Shown here one piece after another: positions 38,301 to 44,641 of a DNA stretch of 64,000 nucleotides. The position numbers and the translations under genes were made by a program. Positions within the stretch are counted from its first letter, which is position 1. Every line of letters starts with the position of its first letter. Source of the stretch: Rotaria sp. Silwood1 (lineage: Eukaryota > Rotifera > Eurotatoria > Philodinida > Philodinidae); the NCBI GenBank assembly GCA_905250075.1, contig CAJNOP010000001.1, forward strand, positions 4,728,058 to 4,792,057, given 5' to 3'. Below the pieces are notes generated by a model. It searched no databases and was not told the DNA's origin. It was given only the letters and a program-made list of their open reading frames with translations.

Positions 38301-39619
38301 AGTTCTGACTAGAGAAAGAAATTGATCGTTAGCTTAATTAGTAATTCCTAGCGAAATAGTTCTTTAACATTGATTACTCTTTAATATATGTGTTTAATGT
38401 TTTTTTTTGCAATATAAACCCAGAATGAGCAACACGCATTCTTTTTCAATTAACGAGGAAACCACTCAAACTGATACCCGTCGCTTAAACTCATATTCAG
38501 CCTACAAGAGCATCTTGCTCAGAATAGCAAAAATCTAAAATGATTCGTTTCCATGGGCCTTTGAAACTGAGTTATGATCGTTTTACTGAGTTTTCGATCT
38601 AGCTCTCGGCATCTACTGGAAAATCAAGTAACGAAATTTTCACCTGAAATTTTGTCCATAGATGATGAGTCTACTGATCTATAGAATATCCTGGAAGTTT
38701 CAGGCGAAAATAATGTTCCTTTGTCGAAGTATTGAATTTTCAAATCAACTCGACTTTGATATCATGTCTATAGTAAAGTACTTTTTTTTAGAAATCTAAT
38801 ATCTAGATAAAGAAATATTCTTTGGGCTAAAGTTATGAGAGCATCTTTCGAATCATTTGATTTATCCATGAGCTAAACTTCAAATCGAAATTCTGATTTT
38901 TGATTTTTTACTATATAAAACTTGTTCAAGAGTTCAGTAGAATGATCATAACTCGACGCCAAAGACAGGATGAAGATGAACACGTCTCAACTTTCTCTAG
39001 TTTCATCAAGGTATCATTGTAGATCCAATATAAGCGCAAGCAACGGACATCAGTTCAAATTGTTTCTTTTTAGGAGTTTTCTGAAAAGATGTGTTCAGTA
39101 TAGTTGTCAATGCGTACACTCTAGCACAGTCCCAAACGCGATAAAACTTTCACAAAATGTTTTTTTTTTTTGTCTGATACATCCACTCAATGCATATAAG
39201 GATGCAAAAATGCTTGTGGAGTGAGATACAGGTTTTCTAAAAATCTGGATTTTTAAAAATTTTTCGTGTTCTTTTGTCTCAGAAGTATTCTGAGAGAAAA
39301 ACAAGGACATTTGGAATCAGCATAAAAATTGTATAAAATGATGTGACATTTACTAATTTTTAAAATAGCAAATATTCTCGATAAAGGGTCTCCATCATGA
39401 ATTTTATATCGAAAATGTTCTTTGATGAATTTCACTTTTTATCCAATCATTTTGTTTTTGGTTGAGTTCTGAAAATTAATATTTCAATGAAAAAATGCGT
39501 TGTTTGGTAGAAAATACGTCATTGATACGATTATTCTTTTAATTTTAGCTCAAGCTGAACAAGCAATTGAATATACAAAAGAATTATTAAAGAAAATTGA
39601 AGATATCATGTATCCATGA
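5128..39619 (+). CDS. Sacsin-like giant J-domain co-chaperone (whole gene, multi-exon)
   Basis: The common coding exons are 9642-10503, 12496-12971, 13898-14419, 23573-24526, 24927-25454, 26405-27169, 27236-27682, 29351-30034, 30091-30672, 31456-32396, 32462-33123, 33186-33655, 35040-36239, 36520-37410, 37588-37745, 37803-38010 and 39549-39619. They sum to 10,421 nt and keep one frame when preceded by a phase-1 first exon. With the first exon at 5128-5377 the protein is about 3,556 residues; vertebrate sacsin is 4,579. Order: a degenerate HSP90-like/SIRPT segment (about 84-370), sacsin-type repeat segments, a J domain (about 3200-3265) and a HEPN domain (about 3412-3556). No ubiquitin-like domain is visible. 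Sacsin family proteins are Hsp70 co-chaperones acting on cytoskeletal and mitochondrial organisation. Thirteen of the 17 introns are phase 1. A possible polyadenylation signal is at 40100-40105. Confidence 0.85.
6453..6495 (+). CDS. Weak candidate first exon I-b
   Basis: ATG followed by 14 codons plus one base ends at CTTC|GTAAGT, a good donor in phase 1. It is short, so chance is a serious alternative. A T-rich stretch ending in CAG lies just upstream (6422-6427), so it could also be part of an internal 5' exon. Confidence 0.3.
7383..7440 (+). CDS. Candidate alternative first exon I-c
   Basis: An ATG frame of 19 codons plus one base ends at CAAG|GTAAGA, a strong donor in phase 1 compatible with 9642. 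The peptide (MKTHTRKRGRKTAPESIEQ) is very basic and resembles a nuclear-localisation type sequence; that functional reading is speculative. Local CpG content is higher than in the surroundings. Confidence 0.5.
9211..9241 (+). CDS. Candidate alternative first exon I-d
   Basis: ATG plus 10 codons plus one base (MDMNLDKLKF) ends at TTTG|GTAAGT, a consensus donor in phase 1, 400 bp before the acceptor at 9641/9642. The pyrimidine-rich stretch from about 8990 to 9125 precedes it. Short, but the donor is excellent and it lies immediately upstream of the common exon. Confidence 0.5.
9642..10503 (+). CDS. Sacsin-like exon: degenerate HSP90-like/SIRPT N-terminal segment
   Basis: Acceptor TATCTAG|AATCAC, phase 1 in; donor AAG|GTTTGT, phase 2 out. 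The fold order of a sacsin SIRPT N-lobe is recognisable: a helix at the place of the ATP-binding motif, then QGVALCITYD, SEQQWEDIF, FFHLTDFLCILSGS, a YYDP turn, DQFSPL and IRLPLR. The ATP site is not conserved. Where sacsin has the NADDA motif this protein has FLNYGQLLGASS, and the glycine-rich GxGFNSVYH loop is reduced to TASSFFH. The segment therefore probably does not hydrolyse ATP; it may be structural. Confidence 0.75.
10504..12495 (+). other. Intron with a small inverted-repeat element
   Basis: This non-coding 2-kb intron separates phase-2 exons (AG|T gives Ser). It contains the inverted-repeat element at 11879-12219. Otherwise it is AT-rich without recognisable structure. Confidence 0.6.
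11879..12219. mobile_element. MITE-like element with CCCTCAGG ends
   Basis: AAACGTGATCTCCCTCAGG at about 11880 is matched, as reverse complement with three mismatches, by the end near 12219. The element is about 340 bp with no coding capacity. The CCCTCAG core is shared with the termini of the TTAA-flanked element at the window start. Target duplication was not found. Confidence 0.5.
12496..12971 (+). CDS. Sacsin-like exon (SIRPT middle segment)
   Basis: Acceptor ATTTTAG|T, donor ATAG|GTAGGA (phase 1 out). It encodes about 159 residues beginning DVSRWLLSIH, corresponding by order to the part of a SIRPT unit after the N-lobe, with the IPL-like patch LLPIVPLRS and the low-complexity segment TTTTSSS. 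It has no upstream start of its own and continues the frame of the previous exon. Confidence 0.7.
13898..14419 (+). CDS. Sacsin-like exon
   Basis: Acceptor TTTTTAG|GT, donor CAAG|GTAATC, phase 1 on both sides. It encodes about 174 residues starting GKQELFYSVTEGWGYVAIED, the sacsin-type segment that follows the N-lobe. The full-length transcript must then join across 9.15 kb to 23573. Confidence 0.7.
14907..15009 (+). CDS. Candidate alternative first exon II-a
   Basis: ATG plus 34 codons plus one base (begins MYRSHYNNGIANSYDQYSDN) ends at CGAG|GTAATA, phase 1, compatible with the acceptor at 23573. A CpG-rich tract (about 14790-14870, including AACGTCGACAACGGCCGC) precedes it. A protein started here would be about 2,887 residues and would lack the HSP90-like segment. 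Confidence 0.5.
16542..16689 (+). CDS. Candidate alternative first exon II-b (possible N-myristoylation)
   Basis: ATG plus 49 codons plus one base ends at AAAG|GTAATG, phase 1. The start MGNMNCTGNS has Gly at 2 and Cys at 6, the pattern of dually acylated N-termini, so membrane attachment is possible but unproven. A CT-rich leader lies upstream. Confidence 0.55.
18476..18518 (+). CDS. Weak candidate first exon II-c
   Basis: ATG plus 14 codons plus one base (MSSMATVKFQSDLY) ends at TATT|GTAAAT, phase 1. It follows a CA-rich, CpG-containing stretch (18260-18430) that stands out from the AT-rich background. Short, so chance cannot be excluded. Confidence 0.3.
20519..20699 (+). CDS. Candidate alternative first exon II-d
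   Basis: ATG plus 60 codons plus one base ends at TACG|GTATGT, phase 1 and a good donor. The peptide starts MPRNCSTNNSLKETKINL and contains a Ser run. The 60-codon open frame ending exactly on a phase-1 donor is harder to explain by chance than the short candidates. Confidence 0.55.
21586..21940 (+). CDS. Candidate alternative first exon II-e
   Basis: ATG plus 118 codons plus one base; the donor would be GAGG|GTTCGT (phase 1), weaker than the others because +3 is T. The frame closes at 21975. The peptide is Asn/Ser/His/Arg-rich, disordered, beginning MDSRYPSAINIPQHYDLRPN. A short TC-repeat and CpG-containing region precede it (21280-21560). It could instead be a stand-alone 129-residue frame. 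Confidence 0.5.
23573..24526 (+). CDS. Sacsin-like exon with C-terminal polyglutamine tract
   Basis: Acceptor TTGCATAG|ATCG, donor TTAG|GTAAAT, phase 1 both sides. It encodes about 318 residues with sacsin-type features: LPREWR, a WLENLWKYIN helix, then long helical repeats. Close to the exon end lies a Gln-rich run (24427-24474, mixed CAA/CAG codons). This exon is the first common exon for transcripts from cluster II. Confidence 0.8.
24927..25454 (+). CDS. Sacsin-like exon
   Basis: Acceptor TTCTAG|GAAAAT, donor CAAG|GTATAT, phase 1 both sides. It starts (G)KWLLLNCTNLILTDVVSQD and contains FEIKYLPSIE and the QYLSNTPWVPVM patch characteristic of sacsin repeats, where a short loop precedes a W-x-P-V motif. 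Confidence 0.8.
25803..25976. repeat. Intronic inverted repeat, arms about 42 bp
   Basis: 25803-25844 recurs as near-perfect reverse complement at 25936-25976 (core TTTTCGCCGAATTCCAACTT). The spacer is about 90 bp and CA/CCT-rich. A partial extra copy of the arm start is at 25771-25787. It lies in the intron 25455-26404; probably a small foldback element. Confidence 0.75.
26405..27169 (+). CDS. Sacsin-like exon
   Basis: Acceptor CTCATAG|GTTCAA, donor ACAG|GTAAAG, phase 1 both sides. It encodes about 255 residues. The opening HSFVTPREVYDKTHGFLVGA corresponds to the sacsin segment of the type F-x-(S/T)-P-x-(D/E)-V-Y. A Ser run lies at about 26538-26556. The next intron is only 66 nt. Confidence 0.8.
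27236..27682 (+). CDS. Sacsin-like exon
   Basis: Acceptor TTTTTAG|ATATAT, donor CTTG|GTAAGA, phase 1 both sides. It encodes about 149 residues with the CCIPCTPNGRTLNKPSKLIH motif, the conserved sacsin patch in which a P-C-x-P-x-G turn precedes a P-S-x-L-(I/V)-(H/D) sequence. Confidence 0.85.
28694..29248. mobile_element. Intronic foldback/mariner-like MITE, about 555 bp
   Basis: The left arm about 28694-28925 matches the reverse complement of about 29050-29248 over more than 180 positions with scattered mismatches. The outer ends read GGATGTTCGGAAAG and, from the other side, AGGTATCTAGAAAG, both next to TA. TA targets and G-x-AAAG termini fit a Tc1/mariner-derived MITE. No transposase frame. 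It lies in the intron 27683-29350. Confidence 0.7.
29351..30034 (+). CDS. Sacsin-like exon
   Basis: Acceptor TTCCTAG|GTATGA, donor CTTG|GTATAA, phase 1 both sides. It encodes about 228 residues: WPELVERCESIQRMRDYDLA then a polar, poorly conserved Thr/Asn/Ser linker and RELAFIPIKSRPIELNGINL, the second F-(I/L)-P-x-K patch typical of sacsin repeats. The following intron is 56 nt. Confidence 0.8.
30091..30672 (+). CDS. Sacsin-like exon
   Basis: Acceptor ATTATAG|ATATGA, donor ATGT|GTAAGT, phase 1 both sides. It encodes about 194 residues of helical sequence ending DLYLPNVDCVLHSGSQLFFY, the sacsin-type (I/L)-Y-L-P-x-x-D-x-x-L motif that closes a repeat. Confidence 0.8.
31188..31254 (+). CDS. Candidate alternative first exon III
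   Basis: ATG plus 22 codons plus one base (begins MSSIPLKRSDHTISFEFPSR) ends at AATC|GTAAAG, phase 1, matching the acceptor at 31456. The 130 bases upstream are CpG-containing and locally unlike intron sequence (TTACGCGGTTTCAACACGGC just before the ATG). A product started here would be about 1,550 residues, keeping the C-terminal sacsin segments, J domain and HEPN domain. Confidence 0.5.
31456..32396 (+). CDS. Sacsin-like exon
   Basis: Acceptor TGCTTAG|CGTCAA (phase 1 in), donor TTG|GTAAGA (phase 0 out). It encodes about 313 residues. HYVHPSVDRRVCVKAGVKPR corresponds to the sacsin V-H-P-x-(I/V)-S...A-x-x-(L/A)-G-V-K motif. A Ser/Asn/Thr linker follows, then helical sequence and the KIYKPLWGI patch. 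Confidence 0.8.
32462..33123 (+). CDS. Sacsin-like exon
   Basis: Acceptor TTTTTAG|CGTGAT (phase 0 in), donor ATAAA|GTTTGT (phase 2 out). It encodes about 220 residues starting RDPQEICPIYELYDPNIKNI, the sacsin (L/I)-Y-D-P segment, followed by FFPDEQF-like HYFPDEQF and long helices. Confidence 0.85.
33186..33655 (+). CDS. Sacsin-like exon
   Basis: Acceptor TTTTTAG|TGATAT (phase 2 in), donor CCTG|GTAAAG (phase 1 out). It encodes about 157 residues. It contains CIYSRTRRQFLHGKYFCLHL and, near the end, the HIGVQLEPHPMLYGDILRKL motif seen at the end of sacsin repeats (L-G-V-x-x-x-x-x-x-x-x-Y). Confidence 0.8.
33656..35039 (+). other. 1.4-kb intron
   Basis: AT-rich, non-coding. I see no inverted repeat or gene in it. 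Confidence 0.5.
35040..36239 (+). CDS. Sacsin-like C-terminal region exon
   Basis: Acceptor TTTGCTAG|GTCTTT, donor CAAG|GTAAGT, phase 1 both sides. Longest exon, about 400 residues (about 2715-3115). It carries the sacsin C-terminal domain before the J domain: a helical part with RHLHRCMARVIANHV, a beta-rich part (VYLVAEGEENITLYISMKH), the ALSPCLGLSELQL helix and LPGDLCVYRVNDLYIYCEVE, resembling the small barrel-like segment that precedes the J domain in sacsin. Confidence 0.85.
36520..37410 (+). CDS. Sacsin-like exon: J domain
   Basis: Acceptor TTATAG|GAAAAA, donor GGAA|GTAAGT, phase 1 both sides. After a disordered Ser-rich stretch, a J domain lies at about residues 3200-3265: EIYNAVRQAYQL, then KKLLLKWHPDKNPG with the HPD tripeptide intact, then EVFKHLRKQIDHFEND. 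HPD is the residue set that stimulates Hsp70 ATPase, so Hsp70 partnership is expected. A charged, Asn/Ser-rich linker with RTAREEWQYRRQHGFQRR follows. Confidence 0.9.
37588..37745 (+). CDS. Sacsin-like exon: first half of HEPN domain
   Basis: Acceptor AATAATAG|AAGAAA (phase 1 in), donor CGA|GTATGA (phase 0 out). It encodes EADRWLKQAQHDLESAYSDM and DWACYKCYR, the typical HEPN helix-turn pattern in which W-x-x-Q-A-x-x-D-L is followed by C-x-x-C-(Y/F). The next intron is 57 nt. Confidence 0.9.
37803..38010 (+). CDS. Sacsin-like exon: second half of HEPN domain
   Basis: Acceptor TTTTCAG|GCGGCT (phase 0 in), donor GTTT|GTAAGT (phase 1 out). It encodes AAEKALKAYHYYRDTGKNM, the (A/S)-x-E-K-A-L-K-A helix that defines HEPN, then a helix with IPGLLIGVDNDVREIGYKLY and RMQYPNAARFAKIPAEVFTV. 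HEPN of sacsin is a dimerisation and nucleotide-binding module; no nuclease-type RxxxxH is apparent. Confidence 0.9.
38440..39060. mobile_element. Degenerate foldback element in the last intron
   Basis: Segments about 38480-38725 and 38780-39050 are diverged reverse complements of each other. The clearest pair is GAGTTATGATCGTTTTACTGA at 38573-38592 against its partner at about 38930-38956; AAAATCAAG at 38619-38627 also pairs with the 38895 region. Ends are approximate. It lies in the 1.5-kb intron 38011-39548 and has no coding capacity. Confidence 0.6.
39549..39619 (+). CDS. Sacsin-like terminal exon
   Basis: Acceptor AATTTTAG|CTCAAG, phase 1 in. It encodes QAEQAIEYTKELLKKIEDIM and ends YP with TGA at 39617-39619. 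This is the last HEPN helix. The 3' UTR is T-rich; AATAAA at 40100-40105 is a plausible poly(A) signal. Confidence 0.9.
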
Positions 39620-40099
39620 AAACAAATATCGATCAGTCTTCCTTGCTCATCTCTAGTCAAATTTTTCTACGATTCCTTACAGTATGCGCTCGCATTCATA
39701 TTGTTGTGACGTATCGTTCCTCTTTTTTTTTCTTCTTTTTTTTTTCTTAATTCTGTATTTTCCTAATATTCATGAGAGATGGTCCAATCATCTCTTTTTT
39801 TCTTTTTTGTTATACATTATTATTTTTTTGCTGTTGCTGATCGTTTTTTTTTCGTTCCTTTTGTTTTTATACAAGCTTTAGCATTAGCAACATGTCTATT
39901 AACAAAATGAAAAAAAGAGATGAGGGGGGATTGATGTACAGAAGTTAAATTCATATTTCTCGTTTTCTTTTTACGTTCTTTTTCTTTTTTTTTCCTGTTC
40001 TTACTTTATTATTAATACTCTCTAGTTAACGTTTACTAGTGATTTGTTTAATTGTGTGGGTTTTTTTTTCTTTTCATACACTATTCGAAATGCAGACAT

Positions 40100-40105
40100 A
40101 ATAAA
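40100..40105 (+). terminator. Possible poly(A) signal of the sacsin-like gene
   Basis: AATAAA about 480 bases after the stop codon, followed by a TG-rich stretch (GATGTTTGTGTGTG), the usual downstream element pattern. In AT-rich sequence this hexamer also arises by chance. Confidence 0.4.
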
Positions 40106-41233
40106 GATGTTTGTGTGTGATTAGAAGAAAGAAAATAATAATAGGTTCGTATGGAGTTTTTTTTTCTGTTCGCGAGTGTGTCTTTGGTGATGATGTTAAA
40201 GTCGAAAAATAAAAATAATAGGAAATCATTGATGTATAATTTATTCTTTAACAATGAATCTATGATTGATAACTTAATATTTGGTTGGAGATGTTTGATA
40301 GAATGAATGATAATATAAACATTCTTGAATTGAATTTAACACATTGTATGTATAACGATAGAAATGGAAAATTTTAAGATCATTATTTTAACATAATTAA
40401 ACAATACTTTTGTCAATAAGTCTTTACAATTTCATATTGCCATTAATTTAGTTGGACCTGTAAAAGAAAAAGTGAAGTATACTGATTAAATACACTATTG
40501 AGAAGCTAAACAACGCTGTGAGACATAATTTTTGTAACAAAAATAGCATTAATAATGAATATATTGTTTTCCTCGTTAGTAACAGAAAAATATTATCAAA
40601 AACTAAACTATGATATGAACAATAAATATACATTCTTTTTAATCTCAGTAAGTTCTACCAGAAAAACATGGATTCGTACGAAGCCATTATAATTATAGTG
40701 GCTGCATTCATCATTCAAACAATTATTCAATGAAAAGAATAAATTAATATATTTGCTGCAGAATCTTTACTAGTTCATATTTATTACTTTAATTCAATCC
40801 ATTTTTCAGGTAGAGATATAATGAAATATTATTAGATAAGTTATATCAATCATTGACTAGTATGATTAGTAATGATTGAAGATTTTAATCTGTGAATTAA
40901 TGAAATCTATTTTGATAATCTATTAGCATCAAAGATTCAAAGAAATGAAGATTATGTATATAACTGTTTTTTTTTCGAAGTCTAATTACACATAAAAATT
41001 CAATTCTATAATGAAAAAGAAATTCGACCATTTTGTGAAGATATGTCAATTATCTACATCTAGCAAATAGTTCCGAAACAATTAAAAATTTCCAAATATT
41101 TTTTTGTCGTCAAGTAGAATATCATCTGAATAAATTATATTTGTCCTTTTTGTTTTTTGGTATTGAGCGCCCGAATTTTCTTTTATTCTATTCGTGATAT
41201 ATTTCCAAATAACAAATAAATTTATCATTAAAT
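40106..41233. other. Intergenic, no gene seen
   Basis: 1.1 kb of AT-rich sequence between two same-strand genes. No coding exon, tRNA or inverted repeat is evident. It should contain the promoter of the kinase gene. Confidence 0.5.
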
Positions 41234-42948
41234 ATGGCTCAAAAAAAACATAAACCAACTAGCAAATCACCTAAAACACGTGCATCATCTTCGGGTAAAA
41301 AAAAGAAGAATATTAAAAAAATTTCAGTTGGTCGGGGTGTAAGAAAAGATGGTATAAAAAAAGCAAAAAGTAAGATTAAAAAAAGTAACATTAAGAAAAA
41401 ATTAGTTCCAAAAAAATCGAAAAGTAAAATAAATATAAAAAAGTCAAAACCAAATAAAAAAAAATCAAAACCAAATAAAAAAAAATCAAAAACAACTTTA
41501 AAATCAACTGGAAATAAAAATAAACCAAAAAAACTTCATAAAAAAATTATTAAAAAACCATCCAAAGCTAATCTTAAACGATCGAAAAAGCCATCAAAAA
41601 CAAATATTAAAAATTTAAATAAACATAAAACCAAAAAATCTTTTGAACCAGAAGAAATTCCTGTTATTAAAGGATCAGTATGTATAATATGAATTTATAA
41701 CTTAAATATTCATGCATATCATTTAATAGGAAGTTATTCAAGGTCGAAAACTTGGAGAAGGTGGTTTTGGAAAAGTTGTTGAAGGTTAAATTATAAAAAT
41801 TTAAAATTAGAAATATTTCTTGTACTCCTGATTATTATTAGGTGCTTTTCGAGGTCGAATTGTAGCAGTTAAAATTCCTTTACGAAAAGAAGATTTTGAA
41901 GAAGCATTAATTGAATTTAAAAAATTACGAAATTTTCGTCATCGAAATGTTGTTGAAGCTATTGCTTATTGTAAAGATCCAGCAATGTTCAGTAAATTAG
42001 TAACACAAATCGTTTATTTTCTTTTTTTTTCATACATATTATTTAGTTATGGAATATATGGCAGGTGGAACATTAAATAGTTGGTTACATGATGGTAATA
42101 ATAAATATATACCAATGAATTGGTTTCAAGGCGTTAGATTATTAACTGATATTTCTCGTGGTATTAAATTATTACATGATGCATCATTACTTCATGGAGA
42201 TCTATCATCAAATAATGTATTACTTATACGTGATCATACAGTAGCAAAAATATCTGATTTTGGTACGGTACAAATGATTGAGAAGTAAATATTGATTAAA
42301 AATTAAATCAAATGAAAAAAAAAAGTAAAATGAAAATTTTTACAGATATATTAATGCATCATTAGCTGGTCAAATTGATGAAGCTGTAGGTGCATTTCGT
42401 TGGATGGCACCACAACGATTACGTTTTTCTAAACCTGATAATTATTCTGATGTATGGTCTTATGGTTGTATTCTTATTGAATTTTTAACTCATCCTCGAA
42501 AAATACCATTTGCTGCAGCAAGTACTGCACAACTAATTGCTAAACTTGAAAACTATGTCGAAGGAGATATAAGAGACTTACGTATAGATCTGGGAGAAAT
42601 GGATCCAGATGCTCCACTACTTCTTCAAGAATTGTAAGATTTTAATATGAAATCATTGTACTAATGTACTATTCTAGAATGTATCGATGTTTAAAAGCAA
42701 AACGAGTCGAACGACCGGATTATGGACAAATTGTTGATGAGGTAATCATAAAGAAAATTTTTTTTATATCAATCTAAAGAGAAAGAAATATCAAAAAAAC
42801 ACATGTTTATTCTCGAAACGTGATTTTTGTTTTGTTTTAGCTTGAAAACATATATAATTATTTGAAAAAAAAATATAGTGGTAGTCAAAGTAAAATGAAA
42901 ACAAATAGTAAACGTGTACATTCATCTGATGTTCGAACTTGGCGTTAA
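41234..42948 (+). CDS. Protein kinase (TKL-like) with lysine-rich N-terminus
   Basis: Exons 41234-41677, 41730-41784, 41842-41991, 42047-42284, 42346-42633, 42678-42741 and 42841-42948 total 1,347 nt, or 448 residues. Introns are 44-99 nt. Residues 1-148 are extremely Lys/Ser-rich with repeats such as SKPNKKK, so nuclear or nucleic-acid association is possible. The kinase domain follows: glycine loop LGEGGFGKV, VAVK lysine, an alpha-C Glu in LIEFKKLR, catalytic loop HGDLSSNN, SDFG, then GAFRWMAPQ and SDVWSYGCILIEF. RWMAP and SDVWS point to the TKL group. The catalytic Asp, its Asn partner and DFG Asp are present. The HRD Arg is Gly (non-RD) and the APE Glu is Gln. It is likely an active serine/threonine kinase; substrate unknown. 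Confidence 0.85.
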
Positions 42949-42994
42949 AAATTTTTGTCTTTTGTATATGATTATACTTTTCAATTTATTTATT

Positions 42995-43004
42995 AATAAA
43001 TAAA
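42995..43004 (+). terminator. Possible poly(A) signals of the kinase gene
   Basis: Overlapping AATAAATAAA about 47 bases after the TAA stop at 42946-42948. Spacing is suitable for a compact 3' UTR. Confidence 0.55.
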
Positions 43005-44533
43005 AGAACTAATCATAAATAATCTATATCACTAATCGAAATAAATAATACATCTTATCAAAAGAATATTAATTCGAGATATTCAAACAATATTGAAACA
43101 AACGAATATATCAATTTAATTCAATTGATATTCTATCCTTTGTTGTTAATTTATATGTGCTGACTAAATAATTTCGCAGATACTTTTGAATAACCGATAT
43201 TTCATGGTTACAGTATAGGATATTGCAAGAATCGGATTGGAGTAGTAAATAATAAGAGAAGAAAATTTTTCGAATTGTACATATAAAGTCTTAGCTATAT
43301 ATATTGATTGCTCATTACCACATCTACAATATACTGTGGTTTTTTAAATGTTTGGTGCGGTACATGTTGACATGTCAAGAACCACTCTCTGAAGTAGGAT
43401 GAACACTTTTGAGCCAGCAACATGCTCGGAAAAATAGAATACGTGAGTATCGTCATATATAAGGTTTTCTAGAGAATCGATCATTGTACAATGTACACTA
43501 AACTTGAGCTGTCGTGTGTTTTATATTTGAGAGGAAAGTATTTCTGTAACGTCAACTATGTTGTAGAACAGTAAACTCAAGTTTTGATGACAACTTCAGC
43601 GTTGTAGAACTTTTAATCCTAAACGTTGTTATTAAAAAATATTATTAAAATAAATCGTGCCCGAAAACAAGATGTAAATGGGTTTCATTCATAGTAGCAA
43701 CAAATGAGGCCAAGATCAAAACAGATTTGCGTCTGAGAAGAAAATAATCTGAGTTTTGGTGTTTGAAGAATGCGTGTGCCATTTTTGAGTTCTAAATTTC
43801 GATACTGAAAAATGCCACCTGCACTCATAAATTAAATCCCTTACTCGACGAAACGAATTCTGAACATGCCACGCCTCTTACTTTCTCTATCAGTTTGGTA
43901 TTTAAATAACATTCTTTTCCACAATGATGAAAACCAAACTTTCATGAGCAAATATACTCTATAGACAAGTAATAATGCCTTTTTCTTTTGACCAGACTCC
44001 TGCTATGATAGCGAAAAGCTTGACATTATGAAAATGAATTTTAGCTATTCTACGCTAAAAGTTTTTTCATGAAGCGGTCAATGATCAACGAACATCACGA
44101 AATACTAAACTTGTTTCATCGCCAATAAAGTATTGTCACTATACAGGATCAACAGCCGATAGATAAGCTGCTTGGAAATTCGAAAACGAAATCGATGTCT
44201 TCTTGTTAATAAATTCTATGAACCACAGAAGAACCTTGGAAAAACACTTTTCGACTACTGAATAGCAATGATTATCCACAGTAGACAAGAACGTTTACAT
44301 TTATAAAAAAAAGGAATTGTGAATACTTGGTTATATCTAAACCCATCCAAATAAATTGTTTTTTTGCATGGAATTCTGGATCTTTTGCTAACCGGTAAAG
44401 TGACAAAAATAGAAAGACTCTTTGAGAAAACCAACTCCAAAACATTTCTGTATCTAAGAAATGCAGCATTTACATGGAAAGATATCATCATACAAAATGC
44501 ACAAATGTGTCTGTCTCAACTGGTAATATTCAG
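43005..44533. other. Intergenic, no supported gene
   Basis: The region between the convergent kinase and F-box genes. It is somewhat less AT-rich than its surroundings around 43350-44500. Two overlapping minus-strand frames at 44255-44491 carry residues such as KDPEFHAKKQFIW but do not match a family I can name. A decayed transposon is one possibility. Confidence 0.4.
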
Positions 44534-44641
44534 TTAGAACCAGCACACTTGCAGTGTACTCCTTTCGTTCAAAACTTCCACTGCCCGTCGAACTTCTGGT
44601 TCTCGAATAGGATTCGAATGGAGGACCAATGTGTCTAGTGT
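44534..44641 (-). CDS. Terminal LRR exon of the F-box/LRR gene
   Basis: 35 codons plus stop: TLDTLVLHSNPIREPEVRRA, then VEVLNERSTLQVCWF and TAA (complement at 44534-44536). It is more diverged than the internal units and provides the C-terminal cap. Acceptor TCATACAG|ACACTA. Confidence 0.7.
   Translation of the reverse strand, partial: TLDTLVLHSNPIREPEVRRAVEVLNERSTLQVCWF

Noticed and set aside
44255..44491. Overlapping minus-strand frames containing KDPEFHAKKQFIW
   Set aside because: They suggested a transposase remnant, but no catalytic motif or family signature can be identified.
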